Shown piece after piece: positions 8,945-17,051 of a stretch of 51,794 nt of DNA. Source of the DNA: Phycisphaerales bacterium (GTDB taxonomy: Bacteria > Planctomycetota > Phycisphaerae > Phycisphaerales > UBA1924); contig JAPKGU010000005.1 in assembly GCA_026647565.1 (NCBI GenBank), positions 1-51,794 on the forward strand, written 5' to 3'. The stretch's first letter is position 1. Each line of letters opens with the position of its first letter. Position numbers and translations under genes: made by a program. Under the pieces are notes generated by a model. The model was given only the letters and a program-made list of their open reading frames with translations. It had not been told where the DNA came from and searched no databases.

Positions 8945-9547
8945 TCAGGCGCGACGGCGGCGAGAGGCCAGGAGGCCAGCGCCGGCGAGAACCATGGCGG
9001 CGCCCGGAGCGGGGACCTTGGAGTAGGCCAGGTCATCGAAGGCGGTCTCGGGACCGGAGAGGCGGACCGAGCCGATGGTGACGGAGGAGACGAAGGAGAA
9101 GCGGTCCATGGTGCCGTCGCCGGGTCCGAGGGTGTAGCTGTAGACGCCGATGGGCGAGCCGCCCATGTCGAAGAACTCGAAGGTGGTGGCGCCGACCGCG
9201 GCATCGCTGCCCCAGCCGCCGAACGCCGCGACGCCACCCATGCCGGTGAAGTCGAGGGTGAAGCCGTCGAAGCCGTAGATGGTGCCGAAGATGCGGCCGG
9301 AGGTGGGGACGATCGGGCTGCTGGTGCGGAAGTCGAACCAGTCGCCAGCGTCAACGGAGGCGTGGTTATCGATAGAGGGCGAAACGCCGACGGCGCCGCC
9401 GAAGAGCGAGGTGAGGAACGTGCGACCACCACCGGTGCTCTCGTAATCCTCAACAGCGTCGGGCGTGAAGCCGCCGGGGACAACCTGGGCCTGGGCGGCC
9501 GACGCGAGGACAGCGATAGCGGCGAGTGCGGACAGTGACTTCTTCAT
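8945..9547 (-). CDS. exported protein with PEP-CTERM-like sorting tail
   Basis: A 200-residue protein starting at ATG 9547, preceded by GGGAG. A longer in-frame extension to 9682 exists, but it would hide the signal peptide MKKSLSALAAIAVLASAAQA, so I reject it. The mature domain (about residues 21-170) is beta-rich, Gly/Phe-rich and shows FDGFTLDFTGMGG and DGTMDRFSFVS segments, as in many PEP-CTERM proteins of unknown function. The terminus is VPAPGA, a hydrophobic stretch and SRRRRA, the same sorting layout as two other genes in the window. A hairpin (9580-9598) lies in its leader. The role is probably surface or extracellular; nothing more specific can be read. Confidence 0.8.
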   Translation of the reverse strand: MKKSLSALAAIAVLASAAQAQVVPGGFTPDAVEDYESTGGGRTFLTSLFGGAVGVSPSIDNHASVDAGDWFDFRTSSPIVPTSGRIFGTIYGFDGFTLDFTGMGGVAAFGGWGSDAAVGATTFEFFDMGGSPIGVYSYTLGPGDGTMDRFSFVSSVTIGSVRLSGPETAFDDLAYSKVPAPGAAMVLAGAGLLASRRRRA

Positions 9548-10038
9548 GTGCTTTGCTCCCAGAAGTGACGAGTATCCAACGGTGGCAGAACGCCACCGCT
9601 CTGAACCCAGAAACATGCCACGAAATCCCGTGAAAGCCAACAAAGTGCGATTTTTCTGGCCAAATGGGTGGCCAATCCGCATTTCCTTGTGGTCCCCTCG
9701 CTGTTATGGAGACCCTATAACGAGTCAGATTGCCCAGATCGCCAGTGTCTCCGGCGCGAGTCGGCGCGAGGTCGACGTCCGAGAACTCGAGATCTTGCTC
9801 TTTGTCGGGGGAGCGGGGGATTTCGGCCCTGTTCTGTGGCGGAGCTCTCGCGAGACGCGTGGGCGTCGCGTCCGGGTTGCGCGGGATGCGACGCGAACCG
9901 GGCCGAGCGCTCTGTGCAAAGAGGGTGGATTGGTGGTGGAGCCGGTGAACCGGTCTGCCAGCGATTGTGCGAAGCGGGGGGCTGGGGGGTGCGCGGGCGG
10001 TGAGGGCGTGCGTTCTTTCCGTCGCGAACGAAGTCCAA

Positions 10039-10044
10039 TACAAT
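10039..10044 (+). promoter_or_regulatory. candidate -10 element for the EF-G-like gene
   Basis: TACAAT lies 17 bases downstream of TTTCCG, which is only a weak -35 match, and about 135 bases before the ATG at 10180. It was chosen because it is the best sigma-70-like match in a GC-rich stretch. It is only a candidate. Confidence 0.25.
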
Positions 10045-10150
10045 GGTGGTGCCTTCCGGGCATGGTGGGCCTTGGAGGCCGACGCCGCCTCACGCGGGCA
10101 CGTTCTGTGCGGGCCGACGCGGGACGCCGCCGCTGGACAATCCCGCCCTC

Positions 10151-10167
10151 GCGGGCCAGAAGCCCGC
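10151..10167 (+). promoter_or_regulatory. leader hairpin before the EF-G-like gene
   Basis: GCGGGC and GCCCGC pair perfectly over a five-base loop. The hairpin ends just before the AGAGG ribosome site (10168-10172) of the gene starting at 10180. Its position could affect ribosome access, but no U tract follows and no known riboswitch is recognised. Confidence 0.4.
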
Positions 10168-10179
10168 AGAGGCCCCCCA

Positions 10180-12255
10180 ATGGCAATCCGAAATCCGGCC
10201 GACATCCGCAACATCGTGCTCACGGGGCATGGCGGGTGCGGCAAGACGACGCTGACGGAGCGTTTGTTGTTCGGCGCGGGCGTGATATCCCGGATGGGCA
10301 CGGTGGAGGAGGGGAACACGGTCTCTGACTGGTCCGACGAGGAGAAGCACCACAAGCACTCGCTCCAGCCGACGCTGGTTCACTTCGAGCACGACGGCCA
10401 CTACGTGAACGTGATCGACACGCCGGGGCTTGCGGACTTTCTGGGTCACGCGGTGGCGTGTTTCCCTGCGGTGGAGACGGTGGTGGTGTGCGTCGATGCG
10501 GCGCGGGGGATCGAGCCGACGACGCGTCGGCTGATGCAGATCGCCGAGGAGCGGAACCTGCCGCGGATGATCGTGGTGACGAAGATCGATCACGCGGACG
10601 TGGACCTGGAGGGGTTGACGGCGCAGATCCGCGAGGCGTTCGGGACGGTGTGCCTTCCGGTGAACCTGCCGACGGGCGGGGGCAAGGACGTGATCAACGT
10701 CTTTGAGCACGACGGGAGCGACGCGGCGGGCGACACGACGGACTTCATGTCGGTGCACGAGGCGCACAAGCAGATCGTGGAGCAGGTGATCGAGGTGGAC
10801 GAGGAGCTGACGCTCCAGTATCTCGAGAAGGGAGAGGGGTTCGACCCAGACAAGCTGCACGACGCCTTTGAGAAGGCGCTGCGCGAGGCGCACCTGATTC
10901 CGATCTGCTACTGCTCGGCGCGGACTGGGGCGGGCGCGAAGGACCTGATGCACGTGATCGCCTCGCTCCTGCCCAGCCCGCTGGAGGGGAATCCGAGGAC
11001 GTTCCTGCTCCGCGAGGCGGAGGACTCGGCGGAGCGGCCGTTCCATCCGAGGCCCGACGCTTCGGCGCCGCTTCTGGCGCACATTTTCAAGGTGTCTTCG
11101 GACAAGCACATCGGCAAGCTCGGGATCTTCCGTGTTCACCAGGGGACGCTGAGGGCCAAGAGCGAGCTGTTCATCGACGCGGACAAGAAGCCGGTGCGGA
11201 TCGGTCACGTGATGCAGCGTCAGGGGAAGGACGCGTCGGAGGTGGAGGCCATCGGGCCGGGCGACCTCGGCATGGTGGCGAAGATCGAGGAGGTCCGGTT
11301 CAATGCGGTGCTGCACGACACGCACGAGCTGGACCACATCCGGCTGAAGCCGCTGCCCCTGCCCCGTCCGATGTTCGGGCTTGCGGTGGAGCTGAAGAAC
11401 CACGCGGACGAGGCGAAGTTCTCCGCGGCGATCGCGAAGCTGGTGGCGGAGGACCCGTCGCTGGCGTGCGAACGGATCGCGGCGACGCACCAGACGGTGC
11501 TGCGCGGGCTGGGCGAGCTGCACCTGCGGGTTGTGATGGAGAAGCTGCAGCACGTGTACGGCGTGCAGCTGAACACGTCGACCCCGAAGGTCGCGTACAA
11601 GGAGACGATCGCGGCAAAGGCCGACGGGCACCACCGGCACAAGAAGCAGACGGGCGGGAGCGGCCAGTTCGGCGAGGTGTACCTCCGTGTCGAGCCGCTT
11701 CCGGGGGACCATCCGGAGGGTTTCGAGTTCACGTCCGAGGTGGTGGGCGGCACGGTTCCCCGTCAGTACTGGCCGGCGGTTGAGAAGGGCGTGCGACAGG
11801 TGCTGTCGACGGGCGCGGTCGCGGGATACCCGATGACGGGGATCCGCTGCGTGCTCTACGACGGCAAGTACCACGATGTCGATTCGAAGGAGATCGCGTT
11901 CATCACGGCGGGAAAGAAGGCGTTCATCGACGCGGTGGCGAAGGCCAAGCCGAAGCTGCTGGAGCCCTACGCGAAGGTGGAGATCACGGTCCCGTCCAAG
12001 TACATGGGCGACATCGCCGGGCACATGTCGACAAAGCGCGGGCGCGTGCAGGACACGCAGATGACCTCCGGCGACATCTGCATCGTGACGGCGATCGCGC
12101 CGCTGGGTGAGCTGCAGAACTACTCGAACGAGTTGAAGTCGATGACGGCCGGGAGCGGCTCGTACTCGATGGACTACAGCCACGACGAGCCGACGCCGGG
12201 GAACATCCAGCAGCAGCTGGTGGCGGCGTTCAAGCCGCATCACGAAGAGGATTGA
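10180..12255 (+). CDS. elongation factor G-like translational GTPase (EF-G2 type)
   Basis: A 691-residue GTPase of the EF-G superfamily, full length for the family. The P-loop is GHGGCGKTT rather than the AHIDAGKTT of canonical EF-G, which places it with EF-G-like paralogues. Switch 2 is DTPGLADF, the guanine-specificity motif is TKID, and SARTG is the G5 element. Domains II to V follow, with the domain IV segment SGQFGEVYLRVEPLP and the terminal-domain RGRVQDTQM block. The ATG at 10180 follows AGAGG by seven bases; an upstream in-frame start at 9967 adds only low-complexity sequence. Such paralogues often act in stress translation or ribosome recycling; its exact job is not known. It converges tail to tail with the next gene. 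Confidence 0.9.
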   Translation: MAIRNPADIRNIVLTGHGGCGKTTLTERLLFGAGVISRMGTVEEGNTVSDWSDEEKHHKHSLQPTLVHFEHDGHYVNVIDTPGLADFLGHAVACFPAVETVVVCVDAARGIEPTTRRLMQIAEERNLPRMIVVTKIDHADVDLEGLTAQIREAFGTVCLPVNLPTGGGKDVINVFEHDGSDAAGDTTDFMSVHEAHKQIVEQVIEVDEELTLQYLEKGEGFDPDKLHDAFEKALREAHLIPICYCSARTGAGAKDLMHVIASLLPSPLEGNPRTFLLREAEDSAERPFHPRPDASAPLLAHIFKVSSDKHIGKLGIFRVHQGTLRAKSELFIDADKKPVRIGHVMQRQGKDASEVEAIGPGDLGMVAKIEEVRFNAVLHDTHELDHIRLKPLPLPRPMFGLAVELKNHADEAKFSAAIAKLVAEDPSLACERIAATHQTVLRGLGELHLRVVMEKLQHVYGVQLNTSTPKVAYKETIAAKADGHHRHKKQTGGSGQFGEVYLRVEPLPGDHPEGFEFTSEVVGGTVPRQYWPAVEKGVRQVLSTGAVAGYPMTGIRCVLYDGKYHDVDSKEIAFITAGKKAFIDAVAKAKPKLLEPYAKVEITVPSKYMGDIAGHMSTKRGRVQDTQMTSGDICIVTAIAPLGELQNYSNELKSMTAGSGSYSMDYSHDEPTPGNIQQQLVAAFKPHHEED

Positions 12256-12262
12256 GCGACGG

Positions 12263-13567
12263 CTATTGGAGCCGAGAGAGCGCGGGCATCAGCAGCCCGA
12301 CGGAGAGACTCTCGTGGAGGTGTGGGCCGACGAGGAAGCTCGTCTCGTCGGTCCACGCGCGGGCGCGCACGGGGGCGCGTCCGAAGAGGTCGATGAACGC
12401 GGAGACGTTGCTGTTGCCGAGCCCGACGAAGGCGTCGCAGCGCGAGGCGAGCAGCGTGTCGACCAGGACCTCTTCGCCGAGTTGCCGCCCGTCGACCGCT
12501 TTCTGGAAATGCAGCCCGACGCGGTCGCTGGTTCGCTGGGCGTCGGTGGTGACGAGGCGGTCGGCGTAGCGGGCGCGATACTCGGCGACTGCGGGCTGCC
12601 AGTCGGTGAGGAGGAGGATTCGTGCGCCGGGGATCGATCGGAGCAGTGAATCGAGGTGCGCGGGGTACTGGTCGGTGAGCTCCTTGAGGCCGCGGATCTC
12701 CACGGCCTTGTCGCTTCCCCGCACGTGGACGGCGACGAAGGGTCCGTGTCCGAGCGCGCCCCACGCGCGGTCGGTGCGTTCGACGATCTCGGGACGGGGG
12801 CGGATGTAGCGGGCGATGAGGTCGGCGTGGACGGCGCGGAGGGATGCGCCGTGGAGCCGGTGCCAGGGCGGGATCCAGTGGCGCAAGGCGGAGAGGGGCG
12901 TGTGGAAGTCGCTGACGACGACGTCCTCGCTTCGTCGCATGGTCATGAGGGCGCCGATGCGTGCGTATGGCCCCTGCAGCGCGCCGTTCTCACGGACATT
13001 GAGGTTGTCGTCGCGCCACTTGGGCGGGAAGTACGAAAGCCCGCGCCCGGGGATGTCGGAGAGTGCTCGATCCGAAACGGGCAGGAAATAGTGGTCCCAG
13101 GCGTTGGCGTTCGACGTGTCTGATCCGAAGCGCGAGTTCGCGCCCCAGTGGACGACGGGCGTGCGGCCCGTGATCTCGGCGGTCAGGATCTGCCCGAGCA
13201 CGTGGCTGACATCGGACCAGAAGCCCTGGCCCCAGGCGCGGATGAGCAGGTATCGCGGGCGAGCGGTCGGCGCGGGAGGGGTCGGGTCGGGCGCTCTCGC
13301 GGCGGCCACGAGGTCGGGATCGAGCGGGGGCGTCTCGGGCCGCGCGAGCGGCTCGGCGCGCCGGAGAGCGTCGCGAACGACGTCGGGGCGGTTGAGGAGC
13401 GCGGCGACGCGGGCGACGACGATCCATGAGCCGCGGGTCGCAAGACTGAACGCGTCGAGTTCGCGCGCGATGCGGTCGGCCAGATCGATGCGTCCCTCGC
13501 GGAGGGCGGCGCGTGCCAGTTCGGTGGCGTGCGCGGCTCGCTGTCGGGCGTGTTCGGGTGCATCCAC
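12263..13567 (-). CDS. putative glycosyltransferase with fucosyltransferase-like C-terminal domain
   Basis: I read about 434 residues from GTG 13567; the frame stays open upstream to 13897 but would overlap the next gene, and no good ribosome site helps. The N-terminal 90 residues look helical and repeat-like. The rest resembles the GT23/NodZ and O-fucosyltransferase fold: VAVHVRGSDKAVEIRG corresponds to the GDP-sugar-binding HxRxGDK block, ILLLTDWQPAV to the second Rossmann segment, and DTLLASRCDAFVGLGNSNVS to the terminal D-x-x-LL..CD.F.G..SS motif. It has no signal peptide or membrane segment. It may modify lipid-linked or surface glycans. Donor and acceptor are not deducible. Confidence 0.6.
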   Translation of the reverse strand: MDAPEHARQRAAHATELARAALREGRIDLADRIARELDAFSLATRGSWIVVARVAALLNRPDVVRDALRRAEPLARPETPPLDPDLVAAARAPDPTPPAPTARPRYLLIRAWGQGFWSDVSHVLGQILTAEITGRTPVVHWGANSRFGSDTSNANAWDHYFLPVSDRALSDIPGRGLSYFPPKWRDDNLNVRENGALQGPYARIGALMTMRRSEDVVVSDFHTPLSALRHWIPPWHRLHGASLRAVHADLIARYIRPRPEIVERTDRAWGALGHGPFVAVHVRGSDKAVEIRGLKELTDQYPAHLDSLLRSIPGARILLLTDWQPAVAEYRARYADRLVTTDAQRTSDRVGLHFQKAVDGRQLGEEVLVDTLLASRCDAFVGLGNSNVSAFIDLFGRAPVRARAWTDETSFLVGPHLHESLSVGLLMPALSRLQ

Positions 13568-13637
13568 CGGAGGAGTGTCGCAGATCGCCGAGACTCGGGC
13601 AAGGGGATGGAAGCGAGTCGGCGGGCGGCGGCCTGGT

Positions 13638-14678
13638 TCACACCGGCTTGGGATTCCGCTCCTGGAAGCCGCGCTGGTGCCAGTAGGGGTACGCGGGGAT
13701 CCGCTCGCTCGCGGCGTCAAGCGTCGCGACCTGCGCGGGCGTGAGGTTCCAGCCGACCGAGCCGAGGTTGTCCTTGAGCTGCTTCTCGTTGCGCGCGCCG
13801 AGGATGATGTTGGAGACCGTCGGACGCTGCACGAGCCAGTTGATCGCGACCTGGGGCACGGTCTTGCCGACCTCCTTCGCCACGGCCTCCAGCGCATCGA
13901 CCACCGAGTAGAGATACTCAGGGTCGGGCTGGGGTCCGTTCTCGACGACGAGCTTGCTGTTGAGGCGGCTGTCGGCGGGGAGGGGGGAGCCGCGCCGGAT
14001 CTTGCCGGTGAGGCGGCCCCAGCCGAGGGGGCTCCAGACGACGCAGCCGACGCCCTGGTCGAGGGCGAGGGGCATCAGCTCCCACTCGTAGTCGCGCCCG
14101 ATGAGCGAGTAGTACGCCTGGTGGGCGACGTAGCGGGCGAGGCCGTGCTTCTCGGAGTAGGCGAGGGACTTCATGAGGTGCCAGCCGCTGAAGTTCGAGC
14201 AGCCGATGTAGCGGATCTTGCCGGCGCGGACGAGGTCGTCGAGTGTGTTGAGAACCTCATCGATCGGGGTCATGGCATCGAAGCCGTGGAGCTGGTAGAG
14301 ATCGATGAAGTCGGTGCCGAGGCGCTTCAGACTCGCGTTCACCGCGTTGGTGAGGTGGAAGCGTGAGGAGCCGACGCTGTTGGGGCCCGCCGCTTCACCA
14401 CCCATGCGGAAGGTTCCCTTGGTGGAGATGAGCACCTTGTCGCGCCGCCCCTTGATCGCGGCGCCGAGGATCTCCTCGGACTGGCCCTGCGAGTAGATGT
14501 CGGCGGTGTCGAACATGTTGACGCCGGCCTCGAGGCAGATGTCGACCAGGCGCGTGGCCTCGGCGACGTCGGAGGAGCCCCAGGCCTTGAAGAACTCGGT
14601 GCCGCCGCCGAAGGTGCCGGTGCCGAAGGAGAGGACGGGGACCTTGAGGCCTGAAGCGCCGAGGCGGCGGTATTCCAT
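13638..14678 (-). CDS. aldo/keto reductase
   Basis: A 346-residue NAD(P)H-dependent oxidoreductase of the AKR superfamily, length typical. ATG 14678 is preceded by GGAG at seven bases. The catalytic tetrad is visible: Asp57 in NMFDTADIYSQG, Tyr62 in the same block, Lys87 in VLISTKGTF and His131 in LYQLHGFD. The C-terminal part carries the nucleotide-binding NIILGARNEKQLKDNL block. It most resembles the general AKR group used for aldehydes and small carbonyl substrates; the substrate is unknown. It is cytoplasmic. The DNA upstream is a run of degenerate short repeats, not coding. Confidence 0.92.
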   Translation of the reverse strand: MEYRRLGASGLKVPVLSFGTGTFGGGTEFFKAWGSSDVAEATRLVDICLEAGVNMFDTADIYSQGQSEEILGAAIKGRRDKVLISTKGTFRMGGEAAGPNSVGSSRFHLTNAVNASLKRLGTDFIDLYQLHGFDAMTPIDEVLNTLDDLVRAGKIRYIGCSNFSGWHLMKSLAYSEKHGLARYVAHQAYYSLIGRDYEWELMPLALDQGVGCVVWSPLGWGRLTGKIRRGSPLPADSRLNSKLVVENGPQPDPEYLYSVVDALEAVAKEVGKTVPQVAINWLVQRPTVSNIILGARNEKQLKDNLGSVGWNLTPAQVATLDAASERIPAYPYWHQRGFQERNPKPV

Positions 14679-14696
14679 GGGGGGGCTCCGTGCGGA

Positions 14697-14823
14697 AAGG
14701 GACAAAGGGACGAAGGGACAGAGGGACAGAGGGACAGAGGGACAGGCAGGGGACTGGGAGGTAGGAGAAGGGTGCTGGGAAGTGAGTGCTGGGTGCTGGG
14801 TTCGGAGTGCGGCATTGGGCATT
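14697..14823. repeat. degenerate short tandem repeats between genes
   Basis: A run of GGGACAGAG-like units (GGGACAAAGGGACGAAGGGACAG and further copies) occupies 14699-14744. It is followed by TGCTGGG copies near 14770-14803 and by GGCATT copies (14812-14830). Units are variable and have no constant spacer, so this is not a CRISPR array. Similar text is familiar from planctomycete intergenic regions. Confidence 0.7.
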
Positions 14824-14841
14824 CGGCATTCGCGAATGCCG
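14824..14841. repeat. 18-base perfect palindrome
   Basis: CGGCATTCGCGAATGCCG reads the same on both strands. It ends the degenerate repeat run and lies about 110 bases before the GNAT gene. It may be a protein-binding site or simply the end of the repeat tract. Confidence 0.6.
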
Positions 14842-14950
14842 GATCAGGAATGGCGAACGCCGACTTCGCCCTTCTGGTTCCTGAGAGCGGGTCGTGAGAG
14901 GTTATGATGCGGCGGCGGGCCGTGCGTGACGCGGGCGCGGGGAGCATGCG

Positions 14951-15496
14951 ATGACGGAAGCCGAGGGAAAGAGCGGGATTTGGGTGTCGCTGCGCGAGGT
15001 GCGGCGCGAGGACCTGGAGACTCTTTTCCGGCAGGTGAACGAGCCGGAGGGGATGCGGATGGTCGGGTCGGTCCGCGACAGCCACACGGATCACGACGCG
15101 TACATGGCCCGCTGGGAGACGATCTTCAGGAATGAGAAGGTGACGGCGCGGGCGATCGTCGTGCCGGGCGGTGATGGGGGCGTGGTGATCGCAGGAAGCA
15201 TCGCCTGTTTCGAGCGCGTCGCGGAGCCATCGCGCCCGTGCCGGCTCCTGCCGGGGCCGGAGATCGGGTACTGGCTTGGGAAGGCGTTCTGGGGGAAGGG
15301 GATCGCGAGCGAGGCGGTGCGGCAGTTTGTGGCGGAGGTGGGGCGGCGGCCGCTGTACGCGCGTGCCGCGAGCGATAACGTCGCGTCGATCCGCGTGCTC
15401 CAGAAGGCGGGGTTCAGGGAGATCGGACGCGAGATGTTCTTCGCGAACATGCGGGGGAAGGAGATTGAGGAGACGCTGATGGTGGTGGAGAAGTGA
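14951..15496 (+). CDS. GNAT-family N-acetyltransferase (RimJ/RimL-like)
   Basis: This 181-residue protein begins with VSLREVRREDLETLFRQVNEP, typical of the RimJ/RimL subgroup. Motif A is IGYWLGKAFWGKGIASEAVRQF, with the acetyl-CoA pyrophosphate-binding G-x-G region. The next conserved block is ARAASDNVASIRVLQKAGF, where the Asn-x-x-Ser-x-x-x-L pattern is characteristic. Such enzymes acetylate ribosomal protein N-termini, antibiotics or small amines; the substrate here is unknown. GGGGAG lies seven bases before the ATG. Single-domain length, cytoplasmic, apparently transcribed alone. Confidence 0.88.
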   Translation: MTEAEGKSGIWVSLREVRREDLETLFRQVNEPEGMRMVGSVRDSHTDHDAYMARWETIFRNEKVTARAIVVPGGDGGVVIAGSIACFERVAEPSRPCRLLPGPEIGYWLGKAFWGKGIASEAVRQFVAEVGRRPLYARAASDNVASIRVLQKAGFREIGREMFFANMRGKEIEETLMVVEK

Positions 15497-15528
15497 CGGA
15501 GTGACGGATTGACTGAGACAAGAAGAGG

Positions 15529-15620
15529 ACTCACCACAGAGGCGCAGAGGGCACCGAGAAGAGAAGAAGCAGAAGAAGTTGAACGCGAAGATCGCAAAGG
15601 GCGCGAAGGGAAGAGGCGGT
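15529..15620. repeat. intergenic repeat-like purine-rich element
   Basis: The stretch contains TCACCACAGAGGCGCAGAGG, then GTTGAACGCGAAGATCGC and AAGGGCGCGAAGGG. The ACCACAGAG-CACAGAG and GTTGAACGC-AAG-CGCAAAG pattern is one I recognise from intergenic DNA of many unrelated environmental bacteria. It is not coding and its function is unknown. Confidence 0.5.
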
Positions 15621-15660
15621 GCTGAGTGGGGCGGAGCGAGACTTCCGTCACGCTCAGGCG

Positions 15661-16134
15661 CTACTCGTACTCATTCATCATCTGGATCATGCGCAGCAGC
15701 GGCATGTTCTCCCCTATAGCGTTGGACACGAATCGACGGGCTCGCAACGCCTCTCGAATCTCCCGCACAAACTCTGAGACGAGGACGATCTTCCCGCCTC
15801 CAATGGTGTCTCGCGTTCTCTTGCTAGCCAGAGTCAAGAGTGCGATCTGCTCGATCGTGTCGGGCAAGTCAAGGCCAGGAAACAACGACGGGATGTGCCG
15901 CCGCCCAGCCGCGAACTTCTTCTCAAAGCGACTTTCTCGTGTGGCCCAAGAGTCTGCGTCACCAGACGGCTCGATCTGTACGACCCGTTTCTTTGCGGGA
16001 TGAAAGGCGACAACATCGAGTTCACATTCGTACCCGCCATTTGGCCGTTTTCCCACGAGCACATTGCGACGCAGGAAGTAGCCGTCGAGTTCGTACCACT
16101 CGCATACGAGTTGCTCAAGGTGATTCACAGGCAT
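15661..16134 (-). CDS. orphan PD-(D/E)XK-nuclease-like hypothetical protein
   Basis: A 157-residue protein read from ATG 16134; an upstream TTG at 16140 is possible and no ribosome site is strong. The N-terminal half has a long helix (MPVNHLEQLVCEWYEL), a basic strand (YFLRRNVLV), then YECELDVVAFHPAKKRVVQIEPSG. The spacing of E-LDVV and VVQIEPS resembles the catalytic core of restriction-endonuclease-like folds, but the expected Lys is not in the usual place, so activity is doubtful. Base composition is markedly lower in GC than its neighbours (near 56 per cent by eye) and codon use differs, suggesting recent acquisition. No partner methylase or toxin-antitoxin gene is adjacent. Confidence 0.55.
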   Translation of the reverse strand: MPVNHLEQLVCEWYELDGYFLRRNVLVGKRPNGGYECELDVVAFHPAKKRVVQIEPSGDADSWATRESRFEKKFAAGRRHIPSLFPGLDLPDTIEQIALLTLASKRTRDTIGGGKIVLVSEFVREIREALRARRFVSNAIGENMPLLRMIQMMNEYE

Positions 16135-16295
16135 GTTCAAAGGTTATCAACGAGGATCGAGTGCCGGGGGAAATGCTCGGTTCCCGGCGCGGGAATCCGA
16201 ACGCTGCGGCGCAGGGGCTTCGCCCCCGCACCCCCGCAATGCCATGACGAATTGAACCGAGTCGCGCCGAAGTGAATGGCTGTTACACAGGCGGC

Positions 16296-16808
16296 TCACG
16301 GATTCGGCAGACTCATATGCAGCTCGTTGTATGACTTGCCGCCGACGCGGATGGCGTCCGGCTCGGTGCCCCAGTGGACGAAGCCGAGGGAGCGGTAGAG
16401 GGCCGCGGCAGCGGTCGAGTTCTCGCTGCACGCGAGCTGGATGGTTGTGACGCCCTTCATGGCGCGGGCGACTTCGACGGCGCGGGAGACGACGGCGCGG
16501 CCGGTGCCGCGGCCTCGGGCGCGGGGGGTGACGTAGACGCCCCAGATGAGCGCGACGTGGGCGCGCTTGGCGCGCTGGTCGTGCACGATGCCGGCGGAGG
16601 CGAGGAGAGCGCCGGCTGCGCCACTCTCGTCATCGAACGCGCCGACGACGGCGTTGTGCGGCGGGTTGATGGAGGTGCGCACGATCTCGGCATCGCGCGG
16701 CTCGTCGGGGCTGCCGGTGAAGGCCCAGGGCGAGTCGAGCAGGGCCTCGGCGCGGAGCGCGACGAGCGAGTCGAGGTCGGCGGGGGTGAGGAGGCGGACG
16801 GTGGGCAT
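16296..16808 (-). CDS. GNAT-family N-acetyltransferase
   Basis: A 170-residue single-domain acetyltransferase. It opens with TVRLLTPADLDSLVALRAEAL, the usual first strand and helix. Motif A is WGVYVTPRARGRGTGRAVVSRAVE, with the R/Q-x-x-G-x-G/A acetyl-CoA loop. Then comes IQLACSENSTAAAALYRSLGFVHWG, the conserved Asn and Leu-Gly-Phe block. No signal peptide is present. Substrate unknown. It is not closely related in sequence to the other GNAT protein 1.4 kb away and is oriented oppositely, so the two are not an operon. Confidence 0.88.
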   Translation of the reverse strand: MPTVRLLTPADLDSLVALRAEALLDSPWAFTGSPDEPRDAEIVRTSINPPHNAVVGAFDDESGAAGALLASAGIVHDQRAKRAHVALIWGVYVTPRARGRGTGRAVVSRAVEVARAMKGVTTIQLACSENSTAAAALYRSLGFVHWGTEPDAIRVGGKSYNELHMSLPNP

Positions 16809-16908
16809 GGGAGGAGTCTATCGCATGAAGCGAGGAACTCCGGTGTCGGCGGTGAGCGGCGGAAGTTCCGCGGCCGAGCGTTGCTGCTGTGGAGAGCGTG
16901 AAAGGAAA

Positions 16909-16940
16909 CGCGGGCACGTGCGACGTTGCACGCGCCCGCG
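16909..16940 (-). terminator. Rho-independent terminator of the PDZ gene (minus strand)
   Basis: CGCGGGC-A-CGTGC pairs with GCACG-C-GCCCGCG over a six-base loop, with a single A-C mismatch. Read on the minus strand it is followed by a U-rich TTTCCTTT. It lies about 110 bases beyond the stop codon at 17052. Confidence 0.7.
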
Positions 16941-17051
16941 CATTGCGGAGGCAGGAGTGTTCGATTGTGTCGCCCGGGTTCCGCTGTCCTGACCGCAGAG
17001 TGATACCGAAAGTGCGGCGCCGGGTTTCGTCACAGGCGTGTCACGCGGGGA

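Larger units (their letters stand above)
9548..10179. other. 632-base divergent intergenic region
   Basis: No credible gene is seen here. The part next to the PEP-CTERM-like gene (9600-9720) is clearly lower in GC. It holds a leader hairpin CGGTGGC-AGAAC-GCCACCG (9580-9598) and two TGGCCA boxes six bases apart (9657-9674), a possible operator. Toward the EF-G-like gene there is a weak -10-like TACAAT at 10039-10044 with TTTCCG 17 bases upstream. A GCGGGC-CAGAA-GCCCGC hairpin (10151-10167) sits directly before the ribosome site. Open frames crossing the region have no gene-like features. Confidence 0.6.

Noticed and set aside
14699-14744. CRISPR-like array
   Set aside because: Units of about 9 bases vary and lack constant spacers; no cas gene is nearby.
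16150-16250. Possible tRNA in the intergenic DNA beside the GNAT gene
   Set aside because: A GTTCGGATTCC-like stretch appears on the minus strand, but a cloverleaf with acceptor stem and anticodon arm cannot be folded.
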